28,348 bases of DNA from Azolla pinnata (GCA_037176905.1 JBBBWG010005258.1:1-28348), one strand, 5' to 3'; shown: positions 9,820 through 21,708, counted from the stretch's first letter. Notes: a model not told the origin generated them from the letters alone. Numbers and translations: made by a program.

Positions 9820-12800
9820 TTAATTTCCATTGTCAAGATACCTCTGTAATGGCTTTATATCCAATGCTCTGAAATCCTTTACGGCGGACAAAACAACCGT
9901 TGCAATTTTTGTAGCACCTTCGGGTGATGATGCCTGAGAAAAATTGAGAACCAAAACCAAGTATTATATACTACTTGACTTATGAGACTACTATAGAATG
10001 CCCAACGGTCTACACAGATATATATGACAAAATATTGACGAAAACTACGGTGGGTTGAGGCCTACCCAGGTCACCATGGCTTTTCTAAACCATAACAAAA
10101 TGCGTCAGAAATGGCAAATCTCATGCCAAATACTTGGTACTAATACCAATATTTAATTTACCTCTTAAGAAAATTAATATACTATCATGTAAACTCTATA
10201 AATAGCACCCTAAACACCAGAGGTAGCGAAAACCAGAATACTGCAGCAACCCCATCTGTTGGTTCAAGTGTATCCATGAATCATCTTCTATTACGTTTGT
10301 AGACTTATGCAATTAGCATGCTTTATTTCATTGACAAAAACTTTCGAGATGTTTTACAATGTGTATCACTAGATTAAATAAAAGAGAGGGCTACCTCAAT
10401 ATTCAATGGCAGAACTGGATCGTGAAGAGACAATCTCAACAAAAACCAGCCTCCATAGCATGATACTCTAACCTGCAATTTTGTTATTAAACATTATGCT
10501 ACTTATGCAGGTAAATATTTTCAAAAAATGGGTTCACATACCCCCTCATAATTAACTGGTGCTTTTGTCAGATTTGGATCTGATTCTGCCACTGAAACCA
10601 CGTGCCTCAAAACTTCCTCACCATATTCTTTAAAACTCCTGCATTTTTAACATAACTTTTCATTCAGGAACTACGAGGAAGGCAGAAGCTCAGAAAAATG
10701 TAAGTATTAGTGACTCAAAACCTCACCCTTCAAGACATCTTCGAAGAGTTTTGAAAAAATTATATTTTCCTTACCGTCCAGCAAGATCTGGATGGTTCTG
10801 ATCGATTTTGAATCTTAGTTCCACAGAAATTTCCGGTTCTTCAAGTTCTTGAATTAGATCAGTGAGAACTTTGCTGCCAGTGTTCTGTCCTGCTACCTTC
10901 CCCGAAGCTAGCTTGATCAGCAGTTTCACCTATTGCAAAAGACACAAAATCCAACACGATCTTCAGCAGTTTATCTAAATACATGGTGACTAGATAAAGG
11001 CTGTTGCCTCACCATTAAAAAAGCTCCATCATCAAGCCAATAATTTTCTTTTAAAGCTCCATGGCCACTTGTCTCAATTGCAAGATAGCACTCCTGACCA
11101 ACAGAATTCTGGGAACCTCATGAAGATTCATTATTCATGTCAGATGTTACTCTAAAAATGCTCCATTCCACATGTTTGAGAATTGCTTTAAAATTAATAT
11201 CATTACAAACTGCCTTCATTGAATGATCCTTAAATGGAATGGTGCATTATTTCAAGGCTTAAGTGTATTGCATGATAACTGTGAAATGAGAGAAGAGATT
11301 GATATACATACAAGACGAATGCCCTCATCAATAACATTCTTGTAACCCCTTTTGAAACGATGGTGCTTGCCACCTGAAAAGGAGATCAAGAGTTGGTAAA
11401 TGCAAGTGCAAGAGTTGCATAAGCTGTGGACCTTCTTCTGTCACAAATTTGAGCTTCTCTAAAATTAAAATGTGTCCACTGACCTAATTTAGATTCAATG
11501 AATGTGCTCAATCCATCTGATGTTACGCTATCAGTGACAATAGTTGTTCCTGGATGCTGCCATATGGGATGCGTCAAATATGTGTACCTTGTAATTTGTG
11601 AACACAATCTAAACTCAAGTAATGGTAAGAATAAACCTCTGCAAGGATAATAGCTGATAGAAGAGCTATTAAGCCATTCCGATTCATTTCCTTCCCATTT
11701 GAATCAACGGCTGCAGCTCTGTATCATGTAAATGAATATCAGATACACATACAACAAAAACTCCCAACTATCTCATGGCTATCCACTGTTTGACATTAGC
11801 CAAACCTATCCACATCAGTATCAAAAATGATACCCAGGTCAGCAACATGTTCAAGAACAGCCTTTTTAATAGCCGCCATGGCATCCTTGTCCTCGGGGTT
11901 TGGAATATGATTAGGAAACATGCCTGGCCAAAGAACCATAATATTGTTAGAATGAATCAAATATAGTATATGACAAAGCAATGATATACATAAACCTATA
12001 AAAAAGCAAACTATGTCTGCTGTGTACGCTAGTAAGAAATAAATAAAACAAGATGAAGTGAGCATAAAGATGAATCTAAAGAAATAAACGATGTACGTCT
12101 AAAACTAAAAAATGAAGGTACTAGCAATATTTCTCAACATATAAACCAGACGTCTATTTGATGCTTTCTGTGAAAGAAATGCTGAGGAATACCATATCCA
12201 ATTCGTAGTCTGATGGACTACCTCAATCATAAATAACTCCAAAAACAAGAGATACTCCTTTCAATCAATCAATCAATCAATGTATATATAAGATGTAGAT
12301 ATATTTAAATAATGCACAGATTGTACAAATCAAAGAGTAAATAAGCACATATATTTAGGAAACATGCTTCTAGGCATCTTATACAATCCAAATTTTTAGA
12401 TGCTTTAGAATGTTTGGCATCATTGAAGAAATTGATATCTTTCTTGTTCAACCAAAAAGTAACCCTTTTGGCCGACATAATGGAACTAGATAACAACATA
12501 TATAGAATGGAAGTTTTCTTGGAGAGGAGATCTGGGGAAACCTCATCAATGCATTCAGTTTGTTTTGTTTCCGCCAGATATGATCCAAGGGTTACAAGCA
12601 AATTTCGTAATAGATTTAATACAGAGTTGTGCTACAGATGAAAGTAGAAACACAATTTCTGAGAAGAAAATAACTTCCTTTTTCAGTATTAAGAATAGCT
12701 TGTATACACTTCAGATCTTTAGCTTATTGATACAAGATATACTCAACTCAAAAATATAGCATATTATTTAATTCGCTAATAAATCCAAAAACAGAAACAT

Positions 12801-15800
12801 TGACATCTTGATCAGTTACTTGTGTATAGCAAAGATAAGCTTATAGTGTAATAGAAATACCATCTGGTTCTAGAAATTGGCTTCCAATAGTTGATGCACC
12901 TAAAGGCTTGAGTACTTTTGCCTGTAAAAGATGAAATAACTGATTCAAACTAAGAACAACATTACTAAAGTTGTTTGAACTATAATTGAGCAGCACAAAG
13001 TACCGGAAAAAAACCTCCTGCCCCATTACCAGCATCGACAATGATGTGGAACCCCTCCAAGGGTCGTTCTGATATATTATATGGCATCAGTATAGCTTAC
13101 AGGTATTGACCCAAAAGGAAATAACCACTAAAGGCAGCAATCAACTTACCAAGACCCCCAGATCCTTTTCTAACAGCTTCTGCTAAAGTCAAAGAATACT
13201 GATCCATGAAGTTGGCCCTTTTCAAAGAGTCAGTTTTGAATTCACCGAGTGTATCCAACTTAAAACTATCATAGAATTTGGCTGCTCTAGCCAAGATGTC
13301 ACTAATATCAGACTTTCCAAGCCCTCCACTGTTTGTGAAAAACTTAAAACCATTCCTATTATATGGTAGATGACTTGCTGTTGAATAAAAACATTTCCCA
13401 GTCAAAATGCTGCCATGTGCAATTCCATGTATTATTCCCCCAGTTTAAACTTATTGTTAAGCTTACCAGTTATCATAATTGACCCATCTGTCGGACAGAA
13501 CATATCCTCCTTCTCTGTAATTGTACTGTAAAACATTGCTGGTGTGGAAGCTAAGCTGTGAAGCGATAAGAAAAATCATAGGTATCTGTAAGTCTCTCCT
13601 CACTCCTCACGTCCATCTTAGGTAATCTACGCTTAACATGGCATATAATAGAAGGATGAGTCAAAAATATTACATAATCATACCCATAAAGCACTACATC
13701 CACTCCAACTCTTGTTATTCCTCGAGCCACTGCATACTGAAGTAGATGCAAAACAGAACTCTTATCAGGCATATAATTATAAAGCTGTGCATTCAAAGAA
13801 ATGTTGCTTTTTATGTACTTTATGATGCAAAGTCTTACAAATACACTGTGGATTACAAATATCCTTATTATTCATGAAAATGCAACAAGTTACATTAAAT
13901 AAATATTCAGTATCAGAGGAAGAGTCTATAGCATCTAGATGTGTTATCTCTAAAAGGAAAGACTCGATATAGTTAATTTCATGGATAATGGATAGTAACA
14001 CTTTGATAACCCAGCAAACTCAAGTTCTTGCTGGCAAAATGGGGATTCGGAAAGATTCGGCGACCTGCAATGAGTTGTTATGACAGGTTTGCTTCACTAA
14101 TACTTTGAAGTTTAAAAATTTAGATATCACGGCCTACTATTGACATCCAAATGGGATTGTGGAACATCAATCTAATGCAGGTAGAACAAGATCATGAAAA
14201 CTGTGCCATACCTTTTCAGACCATTTAAACAGATGCATGAACCCAGGCATGCATGTACTCTGGAAGTCTGCACAGTCACAGGATGTATGGCAAGTGCAGA
14301 TTCCTACTGGTTGCTAATTTTCTGTTGTAAATTAGGATTTTTTATGAGAAAAGAAGTGCATGCAACAAACAAGACGATTCCACAGAAAACTATGCAATTA
14401 CTGAATTTTTGCTGGCATAGAATTGGAATAAAGTATATTTGTATTGAACATGTACATCATTTCTGGAACTACTCGAAATAAGCAAAGTCAGAGATTCCAT
14501 ATCCCTAATCTCTCTCTATTGCAGTACAAATATGGCAACATATCTCAAAAACATTCCTAAAAACAATGATTCCCTCTTGAAATTTTATATTGACAATCTC
14601 CAATGATACATCATGACATGCAAATACCAGGATGCTAATACTAACCTGTAAGGTATCTGAAGTTATACGTGAATCATGGCCAATCGATATCCTTAATTTT
14701 TCTGGTGTACTCATGTTTTTCCTCTCCATCAACCATGCTGCAAATGCTGCAGCAATTGATTCCGCTACTTCAGTTGTTAGATTTACTGGCTCTCCCTCTA
14801 CACCAGGAGCTGCAACTCCCCTTATGTCACTGTTACAGGAGGTATGATTATACAATATGATTGCCAGATCCAAGATAACGAAGATCCATCATTTATACTA
14901 TGACATAATAATGGAATTCATACCTGCCATTCTGTAGCTTTTTGAAATCTACCTCATCAACAAATGCAGGATTTCTGATAGATGCTGTGGCTGTTTAAAC
15001 AGAAGGGTGAATGATACTTCAAATAAAAAACAGTGAATTCATATGAGAAAAAATATTTTTATGAGGGATGGTGAATAATTCCATTAATATTGATTATTGA
15101 AAAGTCAAATTTGCATGGAACACAGTGAAGATTGTGGTATAAAGATTACAGAAGGATAAAGTATGGTTGTTATTATGAAGCACATGCATTCGTGAATAAC
15201 CATGGGTTAATGGAGACAACGGCAGGTGCTTTTGTTAGTGATCATACCAACAATATGTGGAGGACAGGCTGTAGATTGGACATAGAACTTTGGCTGCAGT
15301 GCATGTGTGGATTGTTATGATCTTATGTAGAGCTATGGTTTGCATGTATCCGGAAGCCAACCTAACCATGCATGCAACCCCTGCAGCAATTAGTTTCCCA
15401 CTCTTTTCTTTCGATGCATTTCTTCTGCTGCATTGAGAATCACCATTACTTGACCATTTGTGTTCTGCACACCAAGACCCTGAATCCCTGCTCTATGCTC
15501 TTGAGACCCAGGCACTTTATCTGATCCATCCATAGCCCTAACATGATGATGGACATTCATACTACAGGATCACCACAATCACCATTACTTGATCATCCAT
15601 GTTCTGCACACACAGAGAACCTAAATCCATGCTCTATGCTCTTAAGACCCATGCACTGTAGCTGACCCATCCATGGCCCTAACATGATGATGGACATTCA
15701 ACCTACAGGATCACGGCAAGGATCAACGACCTAGAACTTGACAGTAACTGTACCCTTCTTACTGAATAAGCATGACTAATGAGCTCACATTGCGATTCGG

Positions 15801-16186
15801 AGAGTGCCATCCTAGATATTACTCCTCCACAACAGACAAAATCAGGTGTTACGGGGTAAGGAAATGAGCATACAAGTGCACACGATGCGTGAGCGGAAAG
15901 AATGCAAAACAGGAGAGATAACATAAAAGGGAGAAAAAATGTACAGACCACGCAAAGCCGGTTGCAGCAAGAGCTTGTTTGAAGTGGAAAGGTCCATTTG
16001 GAGATGAGGTCTGATCATCTTGACCAAAAGGGCAGTTTGATGTGGTCTAGTAAAGGGGTCTTCTTGAGGCCTCCTCCTTGAGAGAGGAGAAGAGACCTCT
16101 TGCAACTGGGAGCTAGGGAATGATGTGAATTGGCAGACTCTCCACATGCATGAGGCTGCACCATACATACCAGTTTCTCCATACAT
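9820..16186 (-). CDS. Plastid-type phosphohexomutase (phosphoglucosamine/phosphomannomutase-like)
   Basis: Seventeen minus-strand exons, 5' to 3': 16186-15949, 14990-14924, 14829-14646, 13736-13684, 13555-13467, 13377-13150, 13068-13004, 12921-12861, 11923-11806, 11718-11637, 11556-11484, 11373-11312, 11108-11013, 10929-10775, 10638-10542, 10472-10395 and 9933-9820. Every junction keeps phase, giving about 619 aa; the Arabidopsis relatives At1g70820/At5g17530 are similar in length. Alpha-D-phosphohexomutase landmarks are in order: SDIRGVA, the active-site serine loop ITASHLPYNRNG (Ser212), the metal loop DTDVDR (Asp363, 365, 367), the sugar loop ETSGHGA (452-458) and the phosphate loop RVSCYGG (558-564). 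The family moves a phosphate between the C1 and C6 positions of sugars; the exact substrate of this plant clade is unsettled. The N-terminus is rich in Ser, Arg and Gln and fits a chloroplast transit peptide. Start 16186 is the first in-frame ATG; 16168 is an alternative. In the last loop, relatives as I recall them read SGF, not SCY. Confidence 0.92.
11924..12860 (-). other. Phosphohexomutase intron with a (CAAT)n run
   Basis: A 937-bp intron between the exons coding FLEPDG and MFPNHIPNPEDK. It is AT-rich, with a short CAAT microsatellite at about 12259-12282. Small open frames (12414-12641 and others) have no recognisable content. Confidence 0.6.
13737..14645 (-). other. Phosphohexomutase intron between exons 3 and 4
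   Basis: A 909-bp AT-rich intron bounded on the minus strand by CAG|GTTAGT and CTTCAG|TAT. No element or repeat family was recognised. Confidence 0.55.
15441..15716 (-). repeat. Tandem duplication of about 140 bp in phosphohexomutase intron 1
   Basis: Two copies, about 15441-15580 and 15580-15716, share CACCATTACTTGA, TGTTCTGCACAC, CTGCTCTATGCTCTT (one change) and AACATGATGATGGACATTCA. They lie inside the first coding-region intron (14991-15948). Divergence is moderate. Confidence 0.88.
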
Positions 16187-16900
16187 TTTTCTCTTCTTGG
16201 TTCTTCTCAAACAAAAGAAAACTCAGCAAAACAAATTGAATTTGAGCTTTTCCAAGAATCAGATCCATGAAATACTTAGGCTTTTCCTGCATTCTCTGGG
16301 CAATATGCATATGCATACACACACACATGCCTATCTAGTGCACACGCATACACATACAAATACATAGATAAATGTGTGCATAAATCTTTCCTTCGTGATT
16401 CAAAGCGTTTTGGGCGGCATCGCAATGGAAGGAAGAAGCAGGAACAGGGAGGAACTGGGGCCTTCATCATGTGAGGATTTGAGAAATCGAAAAAGGAAAT
16501 CACAAGGGAAGGGGTTGGTCTTACCTGATGAGGCCATAGGATGGAGATCCCTTTGTTAAGCTCCTTTGTTAAGCTGATGAAGAGCTGTAGCTATGGTCTG
16601 CTGCTTCTTCCAAGTAGAAGGAGGAAGGAGAAGGGATGCAAATATCTTCTCCTCTCCTCTCCCCTGCTTTCCTTCTTTGCATGAATGTATGTCTGAATCC
16701 AATGGAGCCCAAGTGATAAGAAGAAGGAAAGAAGGAAGATCTCACTCTTCTTCTTCTTCTTCTTCTTCTTCTTCTTCTTCTTCTTGGCAAATTCATGTGT
16801 GAATGAAAAAAAACACACTCTTTGTTTTTTTTTGGGTCCATATGCATGAACAAAATGTTGTATGTCATTTAACTCTTTTGTTCTCCAAGCTCCTAACAAG
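16187..16900 (-). promoter_or_regulatory. Probable leader and promoter of the phosphohexomutase gene
   Basis: No open frame continues the gene upstream of 16186. A strong minus-strand donor, ATCAG|GTAAGACC, has its exon edge at 16525, and T-rich, AG-ending sequence lies just upstream of the first ATG (about 16200-16240). Together these suggest a non-coding first exon and a leader intron of about 300 bp. A TTC run at 16744-16786 (GAA on the gene's strand) would lie in or near the leader. This is inference; no TATA box was fixed with confidence. Confidence 0.4.
16744..16786 (+). repeat. (TTC)n microsatellite
   Basis: About fourteen TTC units (GAA on the minus strand), upstream of the phosphohexomutase gene. 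The Lys- or Ser-rich frames read across it are artefacts. Confidence 0.92.
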
Positions 16901-17274
16901 ATCCGATCGAGAAGTCGATTTTCTGAATACAGATATCGGCCCCCCGATCGAAGTCTTGCTAAATTTGTATGAACTCTCAGTTGGCGAATTTCGGCAGCTG
17001 TAATCGAGCATAACAACAGCGGTTTCAAGAACACGTTCGCGTCGGGCGTGTCAAGGCATTCGGTTCTGTGCTTGTATGACTGGAGAGTTATGTACATTGG
17101 AGCTGGACGATGATTCCAAGTCGTTCGATGTCTTCTACTACGAGAGCAGTTCTTGTGTGGGTTGTATGTATAAACCCCTCATTGGGGATCACCACCTTTT
17201 TCGCTGCTTAGGTTTTACGTGATTAGGTGAAATTGGCAGTGATTGCGATTTGAACAATCTTCTGACTCTATTCA

Positions 17275-17329
17275 AGCAGCTGCTCGGAGGAAACACGCGA
17301 TCGAGCAGCTGCTCGGAGGAAACACGCGA
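17275..17329 (+). repeat. 29-bp tandem duplication with a palindromic core
   Basis: AGCAGCTGCTCGGAGGAAAC continuing to CACGCGA occurs twice without change, at 17275-17300 and 17304-17329. AGCAGCTGCT is a perfect palindrome. Exact identity suggests a recent event, in contrast to the diverged intron duplications elsewhere in the window. Confidence 0.9.
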
Positions 17330-18464
17330 GTTTCTTTCAAAAGAGGGTGGCCGATCTGCAAAAGGAAGGACCTCTCAATTTCTAGTGGTGCAATCAAGAA
17401 GGGGTTCATCGCTGAATTCTTGAGACAGAGCGGTGTGACTACATGCTATGTCGACCTCTCAAACATGATCCATTCTAATAATTGTATGGGATCTGTGGGA
17501 AAACGGGGGAAGGACTACTCTTGACATGCATGGATGGATCTTCTCAATGGTTCGAATGCATGATCAGTGGGAAGCCTATTATATTAAGACTGGGACAAAC
17601 TCATATGGTCACAAAACAAGTGTGAATAAATTTAGTTGTCAAGGAGCCTTAAAAGTTAGTATAAATCAAAGGGACTAACCTCGTTATCTCTTTTGATTAC
17701 GACGATCCTGACATGCTAGAAAGGCTCTCTTGATGAGGTTGGGATCTTTCTATCATCGAATATTTATCTATCAACTTTCGAGGTAACATCCGGTCCTCAA
17801 GGTAATCAATGTTTTGTGGGTATGCGACACGAATGATATATTTTGGATTTGTCTTCAATCCTTCACTCGGGGGTGGTTAGTGTGCTTAATCACCCTGAAT
17901 CCATTCTATTCTTGCCGATCTTCTCTATAATATTAGGGTTCATTTATTAGTAGATCCGTAATACTGCTCAACGGAGCTGACAGCTCTGTAGGTTTCTTCC
18001 CCACCTTCCCAAGCAAGGCCCTTCTTTTAATGCCGCTGGTACATACATAACAACACAATTGTCCAGATAAAGCCCCTATCTGCAAGTGCAATTAGTTGCT
18101 CTGGCTCCGACTGAGGGGGCCCCCCTAATGCATGCAAGCAAGCTAGATATGGAAACTCCCCACCAAAACCACATGATTGGGCTCCCTCCGATGCACACAC
18201 GACGACTACCATTCTTCTGCTGATCCATCTCGTTCTAGTTCGCGAGCCCATGTCTCTTTCGGATATGTCTAGAAAGAGATCCAACAAGAGATCCATGTCC
18301 ACTGTGCAAAATTATGTTGTTGATTTGAGTTTGTGTGCTTGTACACGACACGCACAAGCACAAGCACAAGCACAGTGTTTTTGGCATGTGACCCCTCTCT
18401 TGCGTAACAAAAAAAAAACAATAAACACCTAAAATGGACAAATAATAGTAGTCGTAGTAATAAC
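17330..18464. other. Intergenic, no gene recognised
   Basis: Mixed-composition DNA between the phosphohexomutase leader and the repeat block. It holds a four-fold ACAAGC hexamer run near 18353-18376. Open frames up to 93 aa (17243-17524) and 91 aa (18027-18302, minus) show no family motifs. It may contain decayed transposon DNA, but I saw no diagnostic ends. Confidence 0.5.
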
Positions 18465-18947
18465 GGGAATTTACCAAAAAAACGCCTAACAGTTTTGCTA
18501 ATCACATCTTTACAGCTACTAAGACGAAACATTATAGATTTTTTTCACTGAAAATCAACTTCTAGTTAATTCCCACCAATTTATCTGATTCCTTCCCTTG
18601 CTTCTTAATTGCTGGGAATTAATTGATTTTATTCTTTCCCATACTGCTATTACTTCTTCATTGCTGGGAATTAATTGATTTTATTCTTTCCCGTACTATG
18701 ATTTCCTAATCGCTTCTTCTTGTCACTACTCAATTCTATCCTTCTTATATAAATTGTTTCCAACTTATGTTAATCGAATATAGTAAGGAAATCGATTAGA
18801 ATCGATTAGTGGGAAGCGATAAGGAGTAGAATCAATTGACATTATACTACAGGTGTTAGCGGAAGATGAGGGTGGAGTAGTTTCTAATTTTGGTAAGCGT
18901 TAAAATATAATTTAAAATTTTGGTTGTTTTTTTTGGGTAATTTTCCC
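18465..18947. mobile_element. Candidate MITE (non-autonomous DNA transposon) with about 30-bp imperfect inverted ends
   Basis: The left end reads GGGAATTTACCAAAAAAACG and continues to CCTAAC. The right end, read on the minus strand, starts GGGAAAATTACCCAAAAAAA and contains an inner AACGCTTACCAAAATTAG like the left end's AACGCCTAACAGTTTTGC. The interior (483 bp in all) is AT-rich and codes nothing. Both flanks carry TAATAA next to the ends (18458-18464 and 18948-18954), a possible target duplication, though that motif is common in the surrounding microsatellite. The superfamily is not assigned. An internal 52-bp tandem duplication is listed separately. Confidence 0.5.
18602..18705 (+). repeat. 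52-bp tandem duplication inside the candidate MITE
   Basis: ATTGCTGGGAATTAATTGAT followed by TTTATTCTTTCCC recurs with a 52-bp period (GCTGGG at 18611 and 18663), followed by GTACT/ATACT. It is nearly identical between copies. Confidence 0.88.
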
Positions 18948-19259
18948 TAATAATAATAACAACAACAACAACAACAATACTAATAAATAATTAATAATGT
19001 AGAACCGCCTTGTCAAATGGGCACCTAGTGTGAAACAACAATGAAAATAACCATTGAGCCAAACATAGTCTAGTCTTGGTCTTCAAGTTTGGAACAGAAT
19101 CAAAAGAGATAAATAGAAGATAGGTGATTTATTGAAGGGCGGATATTTTAGTTCCTCAAATCTAGCTTCCAGATTATTAAACTTTAACGGGTATACTACA
19201 TTGGTGAAGATTACGGGCCCAACCATAAATTTCCAAGAAACTGCGCAACAACAACAACA

Positions 19260-19950
19260 ACGTATACAATCGCCACAATAAGAAGATGTTTCATCGACAG
19301 AGTTTCAATGGGTCTACCAAGCAATCCATAATCTAGCGGAGTAAATGCTACATGCGATGATGTTCCAATTGAACAACACAAATCAAACCCTTTTAGCACA
19401 AAAGAATGATTGTAACAACAAGAGGGACTCCAAAATCCAACCAATAGCATTTGCTGGCTTACCCACAAAAAATGTATTAACTTGGTTGGGTCATTTTAAT
19501 AATATCGCGAGACATCATCACTAGAAAGATGATCAAAGGTAGCAGAAGCGAGAATATTGTTCGATGGCATAGTAGCAACATGGTTCATCCAACAAAATGA
19601 AGGAACAAAAGACGATTGGTAACTAATCGAATCAAAGTCAGTGGAAAACTTTGCACATCAAGATGTGGCATAAACAACACTACAACGATTATGGAATCAA
19701 TGTCATCAACACGTGGAACCAATAGCTCAATTTGTTGTTAAATTGAATTAATTATTAATGTGCATAGATCTAACCATGTGTGACAATATGAAAGTGTTCT
19801 TTTTGCGGGCCAATATTGCACCATGAACTTGCAAGACGCGCAAGAGATCAAGCACCGAGAACATTCGACGATGCAATTCAAATTGCAGAAATCATAGAAG
19901 TTGCAGAAAATGCAAGATATTATAGCACCACCAACCTTCAGCACAGTTAA
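19260..19950 (+). mobile_element. Decayed LTR-retroelement Gag-like fossil, probably Ty3 type
   Basis: The plus strand holds scattered peptide similarity to retroelement Gag proteins: a FAGLPTKNVLTWLGHF-like segment, then a G-x-x-A-T-W segment with a downstream D-W, then RTFDDAIQIAE, in the expected order and spacing. It is clearly broken and old, with several interruptions. No pol region, primer site or LTR pair was recognised around it, so only a fragment survives. Family assignment rests on a few short motifs read by eye and is tentative. Confidence 0.35.
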
Positions 19951-20205
19951 TAACTCATCAAGTGGACATTGATTGGGCCAAGTCTAATGGACATAGATGT
20001 TAAAAAACACCCAAGTAACCTATGGGCGACAACTCCCAGGTAGAGATAGACAATAATAATTTTCCCTAACAATAATACTAATAACAATAATGACAAAAAC
20101 AATACTAACTAATAATTAATAATGCTAATAACAATAATGACAGACATAATACTAATTAATAATCAATAACAATAACAATAACAATGGCAATAATAATAAT
20201 AATGA

Positions 20206-20341
20206 AATTTGGTAGGCGTTTTTTTGCAATTCTCCCTAATAATAATAATTATAACAATACTAATTGATAATTAATAACAGCAACAACAGCAGCAACAATA
20301 AAAATAAAATTTGGTAAGCGATTTCTTTAGGTAATTCTCCC

Positions 20342-20402
<61 letters not shown>

Positions 20403-20768
20403 CACAACAACAACAACAAAAACAATACTAATTAATAATTAACAGCAACAGCAACAACAACAATAATAGTAATAAAAATAAAATTTGGTAGGCTATTTTT
20501 TTTGTAATTCTCCCTAATAAAAACAAAAAAAAAACAACAAAAACAATACTAATTAATAATCATCATCATCAACAACAACAACAAGAATAATAATAATAAA
20601 ACAATTTGGAAATAAATTTTTGGTAGGCTTTTTTTTGTTGTAATTCTCCCTAATAAAAACAAAAAAAAAACAATAAAAACAATACTAATTAGTAATCAAC
20701 AACAACAACAACAAGAATAATAATAATAAAACATTTTGGAAAGCGTTTTTTTTGGTAATTCTCTACTA
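20206..20768 (+). repeat. Irregular array of MITE-end-like units in microsatellite DNA
   Basis: The core TTTGGTAGGCGTTTTTTTG with following TAATTCTCCCTAATAA occurs five times, with its GGTA/GGAA point at 20211, 20313, 20487, 20622 and 20738 (spacings 102, 174, 135 and 116 bp). Between the cores lie AACAATACTAATTAATAA and variable AAC, AAT and CAG-type runs. The core matches the outward-facing right end of the candidate MITE at 18465-18947, and its reverse complement matches the left end. A shorter trace (TTTTCCCTAACAATAATAC) lies near 20061-20080. So one element end and its flanking microsatellite have been copied repeatedly. Confidence 0.7.
20341..20402 (+). repeat. (TAA)n microsatellite
   Basis: About twenty TAA units within the MITE-end-like array. 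Confidence 0.92.
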
Positions 20769-21129
20769 CTACTACTACTACTACTACTATACTACTACTA
20801 CTACTACTACAACAACAACAACAACAAAAACAATACTAATTAAGAAGAAGAAGAAGAAGAAGAATGATGACGATGATGATGATAATAATAATAATAATAA
20901 TAACAACAACAACAACAAAAACAATACTAATTAAGAATAAGAAGAAGAAGAAGAAGAATGATGATGATGATGACGATCATGATGATGATAATAATAATAA
21001 TAACAACAACAACAACAACAATAATAATAATAATAATAATAACAACAACAACAATAACAATAATAATAACAATAATAATAATAAGAATAATAATAATAAG
21101 AAGAATAATAATAATAATAATAATAATAA

Positions 21130-21160
<31 letters not shown>

Positions 21161-21190
21161 AATAATAATAATAATAATAATAATAACAAT
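20762..21190 (+). repeat. Compound trinucleotide block (TAC, AAC, AAG, ATG, AAT)
   Basis: A run of TAC units (20762-20811) is followed by AAC, AAG, ATG and AAT runs. A higher-order unit of about 105 bp, ACAATACTAATTAAGAA then AAG, ATG, AAT and AAC runs, is seen twice (about 20830-20935 and 20925-21020). The long Asn, Ile, Leu and Tyr open frames across this block are translation artefacts. It ends about 620 bp before the O-methyltransferase start codon. Confidence 0.9.
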
Positions 21191-21230
21191 AATAGTATTG
21201 ACAAAGACGTCGTCTTGTTGCCGAAGACAT

Positions 21231-21273
21231 GCACACACACAGACACAGACACAGACACAGACACAGACACACA
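21231..21273 (+). repeat. (ACAGAC)n hexanucleotide run
   Basis: About seven CA/ACAGAC-type units upstream of the O-methyltransferase gene. Confidence 0.85.
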
Positions 21274-21374
21274 GGTGGAGCTCGCCATCGCCATCGCTCG
21301 CATTTATTTCCTCTTCCTTCTTCCTTCCTTCCCCTTTCCTCAGTAGCAGACGAAGCAGAAAGCTCACACACACC

Positions 21375-21440
21375 GCCCCCCCCCCCCCCCCCATCAAAGC
21401 CGCCATGAAATGAAGGAAGCAGATTGATGAAGAAGCTGAT

Positions 21441-21478
<38 letters not shown>

Positions 21479-21708
21479 TCTTTTCGTCTTCTTCTTCTTC
21501 CTTCTTCTTCGTACCTGCGGAGTATTTTACTGCGGCGCGAGAGACTGGAGAAGAGGGAGGGACAGACAGACAGACAGACAGAGAAGAGAGGAAGGGAGAG
21601 ATCCAGGGAGAGGGAGAGAGAGCTCTGGGAAGAGGGAGTTTCGCACAGAGCCTCGTCTTCTGCTCCATCTCCATCTCCATCTCCATCGCCATCGCCATCG
21701 CCATCTCC
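21375..21708 (+). promoter_or_regulatory. Simple-repeat-rich proximal promoter/leader of the O-methyltransferase
   Basis: Poly-C (about 21375-21392), (CT)n (21441-21472), GACA (21561-21582) and CCATCT/CCATCG hexamers (21664-21708) lie one after another within 450 bp of the start codon. CT-rich leaders are common in plants. No TATA box was fixed. The poly-C run may be mis-sized in the assembly. Confidence 0.5.

Noticed and set aside
12414-12641. A plus-strand 75-residue frame inside a phosphohexomutase intron
   Set aside because: AT-rich intron DNA with no conserved content and no promoter or splice support.
16569-17097. Lys/Arg-rich minus-strand frames across 16744-16786
   Set aside because: The basic run is only the GAA microsatellite translated.
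17243-17524. A 93-residue plus-strand frame across the 29-bp duplication
   Set aside because: Conserved motifs are absent and the frame is not continued by plausible exons; the repeated peptide simply reflects the DNA duplication.
20752-21475. Long Asn-, Ile-, Leu-, Tyr- and Ser-rich open frames on both strands
   Set aside because: They are read across trinucleotide microsatellites, which lack stops by chance in several frames. No domain or splice logic supports them.
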